NCBI RefSeq assembly: GCF_013336795.1
Contig: NZ_JAAFZT010000005.1
Span: forward strand, 124,001-188,000
Source: Alteripontixanthobacter muriae
GTDB taxonomy: Bacteria > Pseudomonadota > Alphaproteobacteria > Sphingomonadales > Sphingomonadaceae
Direction: 5' to 3'
Length of the DNA stretch: 64,000 nucleotides
The notes below the pieces were generated by a model. The model was not told the origin of the DNA and searched no databases. It saw only the letters and a list, made by a program, of their open reading frames with translations. The stretch's first letter is position 1. Each line of letters begins with the position of its first letter. Shown here one piece after another: positions 8,803 to 18,066 of this stretch. The position numbers and the translations under genes were made by a program.

Positions 8803-10488
8803 ATGACCATGATGCAGCGAGCGACCGGCAAGTACCGGCCTTTTCCGACCATAGACTTGCCCGGGCGCCAGTGGCCGACACGGACGATCACTGCTGCGCC
8901 TCGCTGGCTTTCGACCGATCTGCGGGATGGCAATCAGGCAATTGTCGACCCCATGGACGCGATGAAGAAGAACCGCTTCTTCGACTTGCTCGTCGATATC
9001 GGCGTGAAGGAGATCGAGGTCGGTTTTCCCAGTGCAGGATCGACGGAGTTCAATTTCATCTCGGGCCTCGTCAGGTCAGGCCGCATACCGGACGATGTCA
9101 CCGTGCAAGTCCTTACCCAATCCCGTGAAGACCTGATCCGCACCAGCTTCGACAGCCTTGATGGCGCGCATTCGGCCATCGTGCATCTCTATAATGCGGT
9201 GTCCCCCGCCTGGCGCGACATCGTTTTTCGAATGAGCCGCGAAGAGGTGAAGGATATCGCCGTCGCAGGCGCCAAGGTGATGCGGGATGAAGCCGCCCGG
9301 CGGCCCGACACACAATGGCATTTTCAGTATTCGCCCGAGACGTTCTCGACAGCCGAACTCGATTTCAGCCTCGAGGTCTGCGAAGCGGTCATGGATGTTC
9401 TGGCTCCCACCGCCGAACACCCCATTATCCTGAACCTGCCGGCGACGGTGGAGGCGGCAACGCCCAATATTTACGCCGATCAGATCGAATTTTTCATCCG
9501 CAACTTACCGAACCGCGAAAATGCAATCATCAGCCTCCACACGCATAATGATCGGGGCACCGGAGTAGCGGCGGCGGAACTCGGTCTGATGGCCGGTGCC
9601 GACCGGGTGGAAGGCTGTCTGTTCGGCAATGGCGAGCGCACCGGCAATTGCTGCCTCGTCACTGTTGCTCTCAATTTGTACACGCAAGGCGTCGACCCTG
9701 GACTCGATTTTTCGGACATCGACCGGGTGATCCGCACCGTCGAATTTTGTAATCAGTTGCCCGTTGATGCGCGCCACCCCTATGGCGGGGAGCTCGTGTT
9801 CACGGCATTTTCCGGCAGCCATCAGGACGCCATCAAGAAGGGCTTCGCGGCGCGCGACACCCAGAACGGCGCACTCTGGCGCGTTCCTTACCTGCCGATT
9901 GATCCCGCCGATCTGGGCCGCACTTACGAGGCGATCATTCGCGTCAATTCACAAAGCGGCAAAGGCGGTTTCGCCTGGGTGCTGGAGCAGGATCGGGGTT
10001 TGAAACTGCCCAAGAAGATGCAGGCCGATTTCTCCCGTTCCGTTCAGAAGCTTGCCGATACGCTCGGACGCGAACTCACAGCCGATGACATCTGGCAGGC
10101 GTTTTGCGACACCTATTTCATCAGGACGAGCGAAAAGCTTGTGCAACTTGTCGATTATGAAGAAACCCGCGGGTCCGACGGATCGGCGATTTTCGCGGGC
10201 ACAGTTGCCGTTGCAGGTGAACAGCAGCGTGTTTCCGGCCGGGGCAATGGCCTGATTTCTTCAGTAGTCGCTACGATGGAGGCGGCCTTCGACATCAGCC
10301 TCGAAATAATCGACTATACCGAACACGCACTCGGTTCGGGGCGCGAGGCCAAGGCAGCCGCTTATCTCGAATGCCGCGCCGCGGACGGACGCACCGTCTG
10401 GGGGTGCGGCATCGATGAGAATATCGCGACTGCCAGCATACGTGCCGTGCTGAGCGCGGCGAACAGCATCCTCGCCGCAGTCGATTGA
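8803..10488 (+). CDS. leuA: 2-isopropylmalate synthase, long form
   Basis: A 561-residue LeuA of the long type: condenses acetyl-CoA and 2-ketoisovalerate, committing step to leucine. The catalytic barrel starts with [19 protein letters not shown], whose RDGNQ is the metal and substrate motif; HTHNDRGTG gives the metal-binding histidines; the C-terminal third is the regulatory LeuA dimer domain ([18 protein letters not shown]). In-frame starts are TTG 8797, ATG 8803, 8809 and 8812; I chose 8803 but cannot rank them firmly because no Shine-Dalgarno stands out. The leader upstream suggests control by leucine supply. Confidence 0.95.
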   Translation: MTMMQRATGKYRPFPTIDLPGRQWPTRTITAAPRWLSTDLRDGNQAIVDPMDAMKKNRFFDLLVDIGVKEIEVGFPSAGSTEFNFISGLVRSGRIPDDVTVQVLTQSREDLIRTSFDSLDGAHSAIVHLYNAVSPAWRDIVFRMSREEVKDIAVAGAKVMRDEAARRPDTQWHFQYSPETFSTAELDFSLEVCEAVMDVLAPTAEHPIILNLPATVEAATPNIYADQIEFFIRNLPNRENAIISLHTHNDRGTGVAAAELGLMAGADRVEGCLFGNGERTGNCCLVTVALNLYTQGVDPGLDFSDIDRVIRTVEFCNQLPVDARHPYGGELVFTAFSGSHQDAIKKGFAARDTQNGALWRVPYLPIDPADLGRTYEAIIRVNSQSGKGGFAWVLEQDRGLKLPKKMQADFSRSVQKLADTLGRELTADDIWQAFCDTYFIRTSEKLVQLVDYEETRGSDGSAIFAGTVAVAGEQQRVSGRGNGLISSVVATMEAAFDISLEIIDYTEHALGSGREAKAAAYLECRAADGRTVWGCGIDENIATASIRAVLSAANSILAAVD

Positions 10489-10493
10489 TCAGG

Positions 10494-10521
10494 AGCAGGC
10501 GGGCCTAGGGGAGGGCCTGCT
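10494..10521. terminator. candidate hairpin between convergent leuA and nitronate monooxygenase gene
   Basis: AGCAGGC (10494-10500) pairs with GCCTGCT (10515-10521) around a 14-nt loop, in the only 45 bp between two converging genes. Neither strand has a good T-run after the stem, so it may be a weak bidirectional terminator or just a GC-rich fold. Confidence 0.35.
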
Positions 10522-10533
10522 TCCACCGTAAAT

Positions 10534-11940
10534 TTAGTCGCCTGTCAGGATCCTGTCCACCAACTGCTTCACACTTGGTGTGAACTTGTTGGAATAGAAC
10601 GGGTCCTCACGAAACCGGTAAGCCGCGTGGCCTGCAAACATCAGGTTCTCCTCCACGGGTCCGCCATGCGCGATGTCCTGCAAGGTTTTCTGAATGCAGA
10701 AGCTGCGCGGGTCAGCAAGACGGCCGGTCGTGTAATTGTCGTGATCCTTCCACGAGGAGAACGCACAATGCGACAGACATCCCATGCAATCGGCCTGATC
10801 CTTGCGAATGATATCGCGGCTTTCCGGCGTCACGAAAACGACGGTTTCCTCAGGCGTTTTCAGCCCTTCGGTGTAACCGGCAGCTACCCATTCACGGGCT
10901 TTTGCACGGTCCTCTTCCGTCACCCAGAAGTTCTTGCCCCGCACGCCCGCATCCAGTTGCACGCGGCGGTCGCCATCCTCGACCTTGCTGTAGCCGATCT
11001 GGCGTTCGCTGCGGTGGATCAGATCGTAGAGGAAATCGTTCTTAACCGCACTGGAATAGAAACCGGTCGGTGAAAACTGGTGAAGGAGCACGTCGCCCGG
11101 TTCGATATCGCGCAAGGCGTCTTTCCAGCCCTGCGGAATCGGGCTTTCTTCGGTTAGCAGAGGCCGGGTGCCGAACTGGAAAGCGATTTTTCCCAGTTCG
11201 GGATTGTCGATCCAGTTTTCCCATTCGCGCAGGAACCAGACACCGCCTGCCATGACGATTGGCACGTCTTCCGATACCCCTTCCTTGCGCATCGTGTCGC
11301 GCAGGGCGGCGACGCGCGGATAGGGATCCTCCGGCTTCAGCGGGTCCTCGGCATTGGACAGGCCGTTATGCCCGCCGGCGAGCCAGGGATCTTCATAGAC
11401 CACTGCGGCCATCAGGTCGGCGACCTTGTGGTAGCTGCGCTTCCACAGGGCGCGGAAAGCGCGGGCCGAACTGATGATAGGGAGGTAGTGCACATCGTGA
11501 CGCGCGGCGATCTCCGCCAGTTTGTAAGGCATGCCCGCGCCGCAGGTGACGCCGGTTACCAGCCCCTTCGTGTTGGCGAGCGTGCCTTCCAGCACTTCCT
11601 GCGCGCCGCCCATTTCCCACAGTACATTGATGTTGATGGCGCCTTTGCCACCGGCAATATCATGCGCGCGCTTCACCTGCTCCGTCGCACCGTCGATGGC
11701 ATAGCGGATGAGCTGTTCGTGGCGCTCCTTGCGTGTGAGTGCATCGTAGACCTGCGGGACGATCTTGCCTTCCGCATCGTAGCTGTCGGCATTGACCGCG
11801 CTGACGGTGCCAATACCGCCTGCAGCCGCCCATGCGCCGCTGCTCTCGCTGTTGGTGGCAGACACACCCTTGCCGCCCTCTATCAGCGGCCACACTTCGC
11901 GCCCGCCATAGGAGATCGGTTCGAGACCCTTGAATGCCAT
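10534..11940 (-). CDS. nitronate monooxygenase-like flavoprotein with cysteine-rich tail
   Basis: A 468-residue member of the NMO / FMN-dependent TIM-barrel family. SSGAWAAAGGIGTVSAVN near residue 33 and the flavin-phosphate segments LAGGHNG (188-194) and IVMAGGVW (228-235) are visible. Family members oxidise nitronates or act as flavin oxidoreductases; the substrate here is unknown. The last 90 residues are unusual: C385, C388, C392 and C415 form a CxxCxxxC...C pattern. I chose ATG 11940 (MAFKGLEPIS), which overlaps by one base the stop of the upstream methyltransferase gene, so prfB, that gene and this one look co-transcribed. Confidence 0.85.
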   Translation of the reverse strand: MAFKGLEPISYGGREVWPLIEGGKGVSATNSESSGAWAAAGGIGTVSAVNADSYDAEGKIVPQVYDALTRKERHEQLIRYAIDGATEQVKRAHDIAGGKGAININVLWEMGGAQEVLEGTLANTKGLVTGVTCGAGMPYKLAEIAARHDVHYLPIISSARAFRALWKRSYHKVADLMAAVVYEDPWLAGGHNGLSNAEDPLKPEDPYPRVAALRDTMRKEGVSEDVPIVMAGGVWFLREWENWIDNPELGKIAFQFGTRPLLTEESPIPQGWKDALRDIEPGDVLLHQFSPTGFYSSAVKNDFLYDLIHRSERQIGYSKVEDGDRRVQLDAGVRGKNFWVTEEDRAKAREWVAAGYTEGLKTPEETVVFVTPESRDIIRKDQADCMGCLSHCAFSSWKDHDNYTTGRLADPRSFCIQKTLQDIAHGGPVEENLMFAGHAAYRFREDPFYSNKFTPSVKQLVDRILTGD

Positions 11941-12722
11941 TATGTCTTCACTTTCATCTTCGGTAATGATGCCGACTTGCGGCCTTCGCTGCCGCCAGGC
12001 TGATCGCTGCGGCACGGTTCGATTGCAGACGGCGCAGGCCGCTTGTCGGCCGCCTTGAATTGCGCATAATATCCTGCCAGTTCCGGCGCATCGCGGAAGG
12101 CGACGAGTTCAAAACCGACCTGCTTGAATTCGCACAGCAGCAGCAGGGGATTAATTCCGTGCTGATCGATCGGCCGGTCAACATCGACGACAACGACCTG
12201 CCCGCCTTCGGCAAGCGCCGGCCACAGGCGCCAGAGGAAAGCGTAAGGTTCGCTGACCTCGTGATACATGTGCACCAGGAAGATACGATCGAAACTGTCT
12301 TCCGGCAATCTCGGATCGTCAGCGTCGCCCGGCTTGATCGAGACATTGTCCAGGCGCTCACGTTCGACCCGCGACCCGAGCCGCTCCAGCGCGTCGCGGT
12401 CGATATCCTGGGCAAGCACCCTGCCCTCTGTTCCAACGCGTTCTGCCAGACGAACGGTGTAATAGCCATTGCCCGCGCCGATGTCGGCGACGGTCATTCC
12501 CGGCTCGATCTCGGCGAAGTCCATCACCTTCGCAGCCTCGCCGCGGCTGTCGCGCTGCGTCTCGGTGGAGAACTGGTTGCTGCCGAGGCCGGAAACAGGC
12601 CTGTCCGGTTGCGGGAATTCCAGCGCGCTCTCAGGCCGTTCGCCATCCACACGCTCGCAGCCGGTCAGGAGCATTCCCGACGCCAGCAGCGCGGCTGCGC
12701 AAATAGCGCCGCGTGTCCTCAT
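11940..12722 (-). CDS. class I SAM-dependent methyltransferase, predicted lipoprotein
   Basis: A 260-residue protein with a lipoprotein signal (lipobox LTGC, C22) followed by a class I methyltransferase domain: VADIGAGNGYYTVRLAE is SAM motif I, DIDRDAL the acidic loop, and FDRIFLVHMYHE motif IV. The substrate is unknown. An exported SAM-dependent enzyme is odd, since SAM is cytosolic; either the hydrophobic start anchors it inside or the lipobox is fortuitous. Its start overlaps the prfB stop as ATGA and its stop overlaps the next gene by one base. Confidence 0.8.
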   Translation of the reverse strand: MRTRGAICAAALLASGMLLTGCERVDGERPESALEFPQPDRPVSGLGSNQFSTETQRDSRGEAAKVMDFAEIEPGMTVADIGAGNGYYTVRLAERVGTEGRVLAQDIDRDALERLGSRVERERLDNVSIKPGDADDPRLPEDSFDRIFLVHMYHEVSEPYAFLWRLWPALAEGGQVVVVDVDRPIDQHGINPLLLLCEFKQVGFELVAFRDAPELAGYYAQFKAADKRPAPSAIEPCRSDQPGGSEGRKSASLPKMKVKT

Positions 12723-13846
12723 TCGACGTCCTCGACCTCGACCGTTTCACCTGTGACACGCTGGGCCAGCGCGGCTGAAATGAAGGGGTCCAAAGCGCCA
12801 TCCAGCACGTCGTCGGGCGTGGGGCTGGTCACTCCGGTGCGCAGATCCTTCACCATCTGATAGGGCTGCAGGACATAGGAGCGGATCTGGTGCCCCCAGC
12901 CAATCTCCGTCTTTTCGGCATATTCGCCCGAAGCGATCGCTTCGCGCTCCGCCATTTCCTTCTCGAACAATCGCGCTTTCAGCATGTTCATCGCGGTGGC
13001 GCGGTTCTTGTGCTGGCTCCGGTCGTTCTGACTGGCAACGACGATCCCGCTCGGCTGATGAGTGATGCGAACAGCAGAATCGGTCGTGTTCACGTGCTGC
13101 CCACCGGCGCCGCTGGCGCGATAGGTGTCAATCTTCAGATCGCCCTCGTTGATCTCGATATCGATGTCGTCGTCAATGACGGGATAGACCCAGACGCTGG
13201 AAAAGCTCGTGTGCCGCCGGGCCGACGAATCATACGGGCTGATGCGGACGAGGCGGTGAACCCCGCTTTCTGTCTTTGCATAGCCATAGGCGTTTTCGCC
13301 CTTCACCAGCAGCGTGGCGGATTTGATGCCTGCCTGTTCGCCCGAATGATAATCGACGAGTTCTACCTTGAACCCCTTGCGCTCGGCCCAGCGGGTATAC
13401 ATCCGCTGCAGCATCTCTGCCCAATCCTGGCTTTCCGTGCCGCCAGCGCCAGCGTGGATTTCGACATAGGTATCGTTGGCGTCGGCCTCGCCTGCAAGCA
13501 GCGCCTGAACCTTATCGGCGTCGGCGCGTTCGGCAAGACGTTCAAGGCTGGCGAGCCCGTCACCCACGATCTCGTCGTCGCCTTCGGCCTCACCCATCTC
13601 GATGAATTCGACGGCGTCGTTCTTCTCACTGGTGATCTCGCGAACAGTGCCGATGGCGCTTTCCAGCCGGCGGCGTTCACGCATGACGTTTTCCGCTTCC
13701 TTCGGGTCATCCCACAAGGTCGGGTCCTCGACCCGCGCGTTCAATTCGTCGAGGCGCCGCAATGCGCGCTCCCAATCCAGCGACTGGCGCACCAGCTGCA
13801 GGGCAGCGTCAATTCGGTCGATGTGGGCCTGCCCCTCGGCACGCAT
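12719..13846 (-). CDS. prfB: peptide chain release factor 2
   Basis: A 375-residue class I release factor recognising UGA and UAA. The peptidyl-hydrolysis motif is GGQ at 248-250 in SGAGGQHVN. The anticodon-like tripeptide reads SPY (203-205) where RF2 normally has SPF. The gene is continuous: the region equivalent to the E. coli frameshift site reads CTG GAT with no in-frame TGA, so there is no programmed frameshift. I chose ATG 13846 (MRAEGQAHID), with GCGGAGAAG upstream, over ATG 13876. It heads a short operon with two overlapping downstream genes. Confidence 0.96.
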   Translation of the reverse strand: MRAEGQAHIDRIDAALQLVRQSLDWERALRRLDELNARVEDPTLWDDPKEAENVMRERRRLESAIGTVREITSEKNDAVEFIEMGEAEGDDEIVGDGLASLERLAERADADKVQALLAGEADANDTYVEIHAGAGGTESQDWAEMLQRMYTRWAERKGFKVELVDYHSGEQAGIKSATLLVKGENAYGYAKTESGVHRLVRISPYDSSARRHTSFSSVWVYPVIDDDIDIEINEGDLKIDTYRASGAGGQHVNTTDSAVRITHQPSGIVVASQNDRSQHKNRATAMNMLKARLFEKEMAEREAIASGEYAEKTEIGWGHQIRSYVLQPYQMVKDLRTGVTSPTPDDVLDGALDPFISAALAQRVTGETVEVEDVE

Positions 13847-13944
13847 GGCTTCTTCTCCGCGTAGAATTTGCGCCACGCCTAGCGAAGCCGGGCAAGCTTG
13901 GCAAAGGTTTGCCGTCGCTGCGTGGGGCAGCGCCGGGAATAGGT

Positions 13945-16470
13945 TCAGTAGATGCCGCCCTGCTCTTCCACGAAGCTTTCCGCCTGCTGGGGTGCCGGCG
14001 CGCTCCGACTCTGCGTCCGGCTGGTGCTTCGCACGGTCGACCGATTGGCCTGGCGGATGAGTTCGAGAATCTCGTTCCGGCGTGCTGCGATGGCATCCTG
14101 GCGCGTGGCGCGTGGCGGTTCGGTGTCAGGCTTGAAGGCTTCCCAGATCACCGCGGCCTGCGGCTCGTCGGTGGGAGTGGCGCCAAAAACCTTTTTCCCG
14201 CTGCGGCGATCGATCCGGACCATGCGGACACCGGCGGGCGCGACGAAGGGCTCGTCGGTCCAGCGATCCCGCGTATCGGTGACGAATTGCTTGAAGATCG
14301 GAGCGGCGGTGTTGCCGCCCTGTACATAACCGCCCATGTCGCGCGGTTGATCGAAGCCAAGATAAGTTCCCGCAACTATGTCGGGCGACCCGCCGACGAA
14401 CCATGCGTTGGTCGGTCCGGTCGTCGTGCCCGTCTTGCCGAACAACGGCAGATCGAGATCGCGCAGGCGAACGGCAGTACCGCGCGTCACCACGCCGCGC
14501 AACATGTGAACGGTCTGGAAGGCGGTACGCGGGTCCATGACCTGACGCCCGCTCCGGGGCAGGCGGGGCATCGGCTGACCGTCGTATTCCGCCATATTGC
14601 ACCCGGTGCATTCCCGCTTGTCGGCTCGGTAGATGACCTTCCCGCGCCGGTCCTGCACATAATCGATGACGCTGGGGTTATGCTGGCGGCCCTGATTTGC
14701 CAGCGCCGCATAAGCATTCACCATCTTCAACACCGTGGTGTCGCCCGCACCCAATGCGAAAGCAGGATAGTTTTCGTATTTGCCGATGCCGACCCGCTCG
14801 AACATACGGGTGACATTATCCATGCCTGCTTCCATGGCGATGTGCACGGTCATCAGATTACGGCTCTGCTCCAGCCCCCAGCGCATCGTATGTACGCCGC
14901 CGCCGCCGCCGCCGAAGTTACGGAAGCATTTGTCGCCAAGGTTGGCGCCCTGATAGTAGCAGAACGTCTGGTCCGGAACCTGGCTGGCAGGCGTCATGCC
15001 ATGATCGAGTCCGGCCGCATAGACGAAGGGCTTGATGGTCGAACCCGGCTGGCGCTGCGCCTGCGTTGCACGGTTGAAGCTGCCGAGGCGGCTGTCGAAA
15101 CCGCCCTGCATCGCCAGAACGCGCCCCGTCTGCGGATCCGAAGCGACGAAGCCGCCGGACACTTCCGGAAGATACTCCAGCCGGTATCCATCGCCAGCTG
15201 GGGAGGCGGCCACGACATCGCCGACCTTGAGCGAATCCGCCGCACGGGACAGCGCGTAATCCTCGCCATCGGTGAACAGGATGCGCGGGGAAGCGCCTGC
15301 CTGGTTTATGACGCCAATGCGCCAATTCTCGTAATTGATGCCGAGGTTTGAACTCGCCAGCTGGGACGCGAGGTTGCCCGCATCGGCATCCAGCGTCGCG
15401 ACCGGCCCACGGAAGCCCTTGCCATTGTGGTAACGCAGCATTCCTGCACGAAGGGAATCGCGCGCCGCATCCTGCATTTCGGTATCGAGCGACGTCCTCA
15501 CCCACAAGCCGCCCGAATAGACGCTGTTCTTGCCGTCATCGGCAGTCTCGCCGAACTCGTCGATCAATTGGCGGCGAACTTCTTCGAGGAAGTAGCCCGC
15601 ATCGGCACTGGCGGTCTGCGATTTCTGCGGCTCCAGCCCCAGCGGCTGCGCCTTGGCGCGGGCCGCCTCGCTTTCCGTGACGAAATCGTTCACGGCCATC
15701 TGGTCGAGCACGAAATTGCGGCGGGCAAGCGCGAGTTGCTCGTTCTTGGCCCGGCCATAGCGCTCCGGTGCCTTCGGCAAGATCGCGAGGAAAGCCATCT
15801 CGTGTAATTCCAGATCGCCGATATCCTTGTCGAAATAGGCACGGCTGGCTGCCTGCACGCCGAAGCTGCGGCGGCCGAGAGGTATTTCGTTGAGGTAAAG
15901 CTCGAGAATCTGGCGCTTCGTCAGCACGTCCTCGATCTTCATCGCCAGCATCATTTCCTTCAGCTTGCGCGTAATGGAATATTCGTCGCCAACCAGAATG
16001 TTCTTGGCGACCTGCTGCGTGATCGTCGACCCCCCCTTGGCGCGCTGGCCGGTTCCCATCTTGCTGGCGTAATCGACGACCGCGCCGGCAAGGCCGGTCA
16101 CGTCGACACCGCCGTGGCTGAAGAAGGTCTTGTCCTCCGCCGCCAGATAGGATTCGATCAGGGTCTGCGGGAAGTCGGCATATTGCAGCTGCACCCGGCG
16201 TTCACGCGCGTAGGAATGCACGATTTCCCCGTCGATGCCGCGCACGACCGTCGGCAGCGGCGGTTCGTAATCGAGCAGCGTTTCGGCATCGGGCATTCCG
16301 CGGGATAGCGCGATCCACAGCGCGATCAGCGAAACAAGGCCGAGCACGCCAAGGATAAATCCCCAGCGGAACCAGCGACGTTCGCGCCAGTTACGTTTGA
16401 AGAATTGCGCAACCCCGCTCGCGTCGCGGCGTATACGATATGTGATGCTGTCTCTGGATTGTTCGGCCAT
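13945..16470 (-). CDS. mrcA: penicillin-binding protein 1A
   Basis: An 841-residue bifunctional class A PBP. One transmembrane helix (about 36-56) anchors it in the inner membrane. The glycosyltransferase domain has the catalytic E112 (AAEDKTFFSHGGVD), GGSTITQQVAKN (147-157) and LYLNEIPLG; the transpeptidase domain has S477-T-I-K480, S536-R-N and K679-T-G681. A six-glycine stretch (520-525) and the Cys pairs near 504/515 and 621/624 lie in or next to the transpeptidase domain. It polymerises and cross-links peptidoglycan. prfB follows after 98 bp. In many alphaproteobacteria a cell-wall amidase gene lies directly upstream; here that gene is at 24.2 kb. Confidence 0.96.
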   Translation of the reverse strand: MAEQSRDSITYRIRRDASGVAQFFKRNWRERRWFRWGFILGVLGLVSLIALWIALSRGMPDAETLLDYEPPLPTVVRGIDGEIVHSYARERRVQLQYADFPQTLIESYLAAEDKTFFSHGGVDVTGLAGAVVDYASKMGTGQRAKGGSTITQQVAKNILVGDEYSITRKLKEMMLAMKIEDVLTKRQILELYLNEIPLGRRSFGVQAASRAYFDKDIGDLELHEMAFLAILPKAPERYGRAKNEQLALARRNFVLDQMAVNDFVTESEAARAKAQPLGLEPQKSQTASADAGYFLEEVRRQLIDEFGETADDGKNSVYSGGLWVRTSLDTEMQDAARDSLRAGMLRYHNGKGFRGPVATLDADAGNLASQLASSNLGINYENWRIGVINQAGASPRILFTDGEDYALSRAADSLKVGDVVAASPAGDGYRLEYLPEVSGGFVASDPQTGRVLAMQGGFDSRLGSFNRATQAQRQPGSTIKPFVYAAGLDHGMTPASQVPDQTFCYYQGANLGDKCFRNFGGGGGGVHTMRWGLEQSRNLMTVHIAMEAGMDNVTRMFERVGIGKYENYPAFALGAGDTTVLKMVNAYAALANQGRQHNPSVIDYVQDRRGKVIYRADKRECTGCNMAEYDGQPMPRLPRSGRQVMDPRTAFQTVHMLRGVVTRGTAVRLRDLDLPLFGKTGTTTGPTNAWFVGGSPDIVAGTYLGFDQPRDMGGYVQGGNTAAPIFKQFVTDTRDRWTDEPFVAPAGVRMVRIDRRSGKKVFGATPTDEPQAAVIWEAFKPDTEPPRATRQDAIAARRNEILELIRQANRSTVRSTSRTQSRSAPAPQQAESFVEEQGGIY

Positions 16471-16528
16471 GATCAGCGGCAGCCCTTAGCATGCGCTACC
16501 TTGCTGTTGCCAGAACAAAGCTGGTTTT

Positions 16529-17944
16529 TCAGTCGATGATGTAGCCGATCTCGAAATCGCCCCAGCGTTGCCCGGCAATTATCATGGGGACGTAAACGTT
16601 GCGAACAACCTGGTATGTCAGCCCGTCCCCTTCCTGCCTGTAGACCGCCATCATGTAAGGTGCATCGCTGGCTTTTGCCTTCCGGTCGACCGGCGCGAAA
16701 ATGATGCGGCCATTCCGACAGTATTGCGTGTCATGTCCGACCTCGCCCGTGGGCCTACGGGAGAACTCCGTCACGTGAGTGGGCAGGTACCCGTTCTTGT
16801 CGGTGCAGGCTGCAGCCATGATCTGCGGATCCGATGATTTCATCCGGTCCAGCAGCGGCCGCCAGTTGCGATCGGTCCATTCCATTGCCCGCGTGCTGTA
16901 GCGCGGTGGGTTACTGCCCTCAATCAGCCGGTAATCGGTGTCGAATAGCGCGGCGAGATCCAGCGATCCGTCCTTCACCGCGGCTTCTGCGAGCGCAGCC
17001 GCTTCCGCAGCGGCCTGCAGCGCCTTTTGCACCATGGCTCCGTCGATAGGCGAGAGGCCTGCCTGGACAATGCCGTCGAACATCTCGTTGGCCGTCATCT
17101 CAAGGCTGCCGATCTGGCGATTGGCGTCCTGTAGCTTGGTTTCATTCTTCACGGCAGCACGGTCGAAATTGTCCAGCACGCTTTGCACGCGCCCGACATG
17201 TCCGCTGATTGTGCCGGTCGCACGGGCAATCTGGTCGTTCTGGCGATCGACTTCCTCCACCAGCTCGCTGACGCCGGCGATGGTATTTTCGATGCGTGCG
17301 ACCGATTCCTTGGCCGCTCCACTCGCCTGCGCGCCGCTCTCGATTCGCGCGATGACCTGCTCGGCCTCGCCGCCCAGCGTGTCGATGGTGCGGGCAATTT
17401 CCTCGGTCGCGGTTCGGGTGTTACCAGCGAGGACCTTAACCTCGTTCGCGACGACGGCGAAGGTCCGCCCCGCATCCCCTGCCCGCATCGCCTCAATGGT
17501 GGCGTTCAGGGCCAGAATGTTGGTGGTTTCCGCAATCTGATCGATATCCTGCGAACAGCGGCGCACCTGGTCCATCGCCGCTGCGAAGCCGGTGACATGG
17601 TGCGTGAGTGTGTCGACAAGTTCGAGCAAGCCGTTGATCTGACCAAGAGAGGACCGGATCAGCGTAGTGCCCTCGCCCAGTCGTTCGATTGCTTTTTCCG
17701 ATAACAGACGGGCTTCGTCGCTGGCTTCGGAAACCTTCTGCTGGTCGGCCTCGAGCGCCGCGACGGTTTCCTGCAGTTCGGCATGTTCTGCGCGCAATCG
17801 TTCGGATGACTGGATCACGCTTTCGACGATGCCGGCAACGTTGGATGCGCCCACCGTGACCTTGCCGCAGCTTTCGGGAATGAGGTCGATCGCCCCGTGC
17901 CCCGCGCCGCCAAGACCCAAAACTTCCATTTGTTCGTACTTCAT
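16529..17944 (-). CDS. soluble methyl-accepting chemotaxis protein
   Basis: A 471-residue chemoreceptor without transmembrane helices. The signalling hairpin spans about 75-290, with the conserved tip [26 protein letters not shown]... region and [20 protein letters not shown]. The C-terminal 130 residues ([55 protein letters not shown]) resemble the C-terminal sensor region found in other cytosolic MCPs. A sensor placed after the hairpin, and cytosolic, suggests it reads an internal signal. No che genes are nearby. ATG 17944 is the first start; ATG 17929 is possible. Confidence 0.9.
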   Translation of the reverse strand: MKYEQMEVLGLGGAGHGAIDLIPESCGKVTVGASNVAGIVESVIQSSERLRAEHAELQETVAALEADQQKVSEASDEARLLSEKAIERLGEGTTLIRSSLGQINGLLELVDTLTHHVTGFAAAMDQVRRCSQDIDQIAETTNILALNATIEAMRAGDAGRTFAVVANEVKVLAGNTRTATEEIARTIDTLGGEAEQVIARIESGAQASGAAKESVARIENTIAGVSELVEEVDRQNDQIARATGTISGHVGRVQSVLDNFDRAAVKNETKLQDANRQIGSLEMTANEMFDGIVQAGLSPIDGAMVQKALQAAAEAAALAEAAVKDGSLDLAALFDTDYRLIEGSNPPRYSTRAMEWTDRNWRPLLDRMKSSDPQIMAAACTDKNGYLPTHVTEFSRRPTGEVGHDTQYCRNGRIIFAPVDRKAKASDAPYMMAVYRQEGDGLTYQVVRNVYVPMIIAGQRWGDFEIGYIID

Positions 17945-17992
17945 CGCCGCAGCGGCCCCCCACCTGATGTTCAGGCCGGTTTACGGTGCCAT

Positions 17993-18009
17993 GGTTACCA
18001 GCGGTTTAA
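17993..18009 (-). promoter_or_regulatory. CtrA-like box upstream of the chemoreceptor gene
   Basis: On the minus strand the sequence reads TTAA-N7-GTAACC, one base away from the CtrA consensus TTAA-N7-TTAAC, 50-65 bp before the chemoreceptor start. CtrA commonly controls motility and chemotaxis genes in alphaproteobacteria. A single near-match in a divergent promoter region is weak evidence. Confidence 0.3.
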
Positions 18010-18066
18010 TCCTGCGCACATTTCCGCGCTGGCGAAGACGTGCCTTACGCGATAGATACCTGCGCC

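Noticed and set aside
13762-15351. A 529-codon open frame on the plus strand, with several similar ones nearby
   Set aside because: It lies antisense to prfB and PBP1A, both with full catalytic motifs; it has no recognisable domain and reflects GC-rich codon bias.
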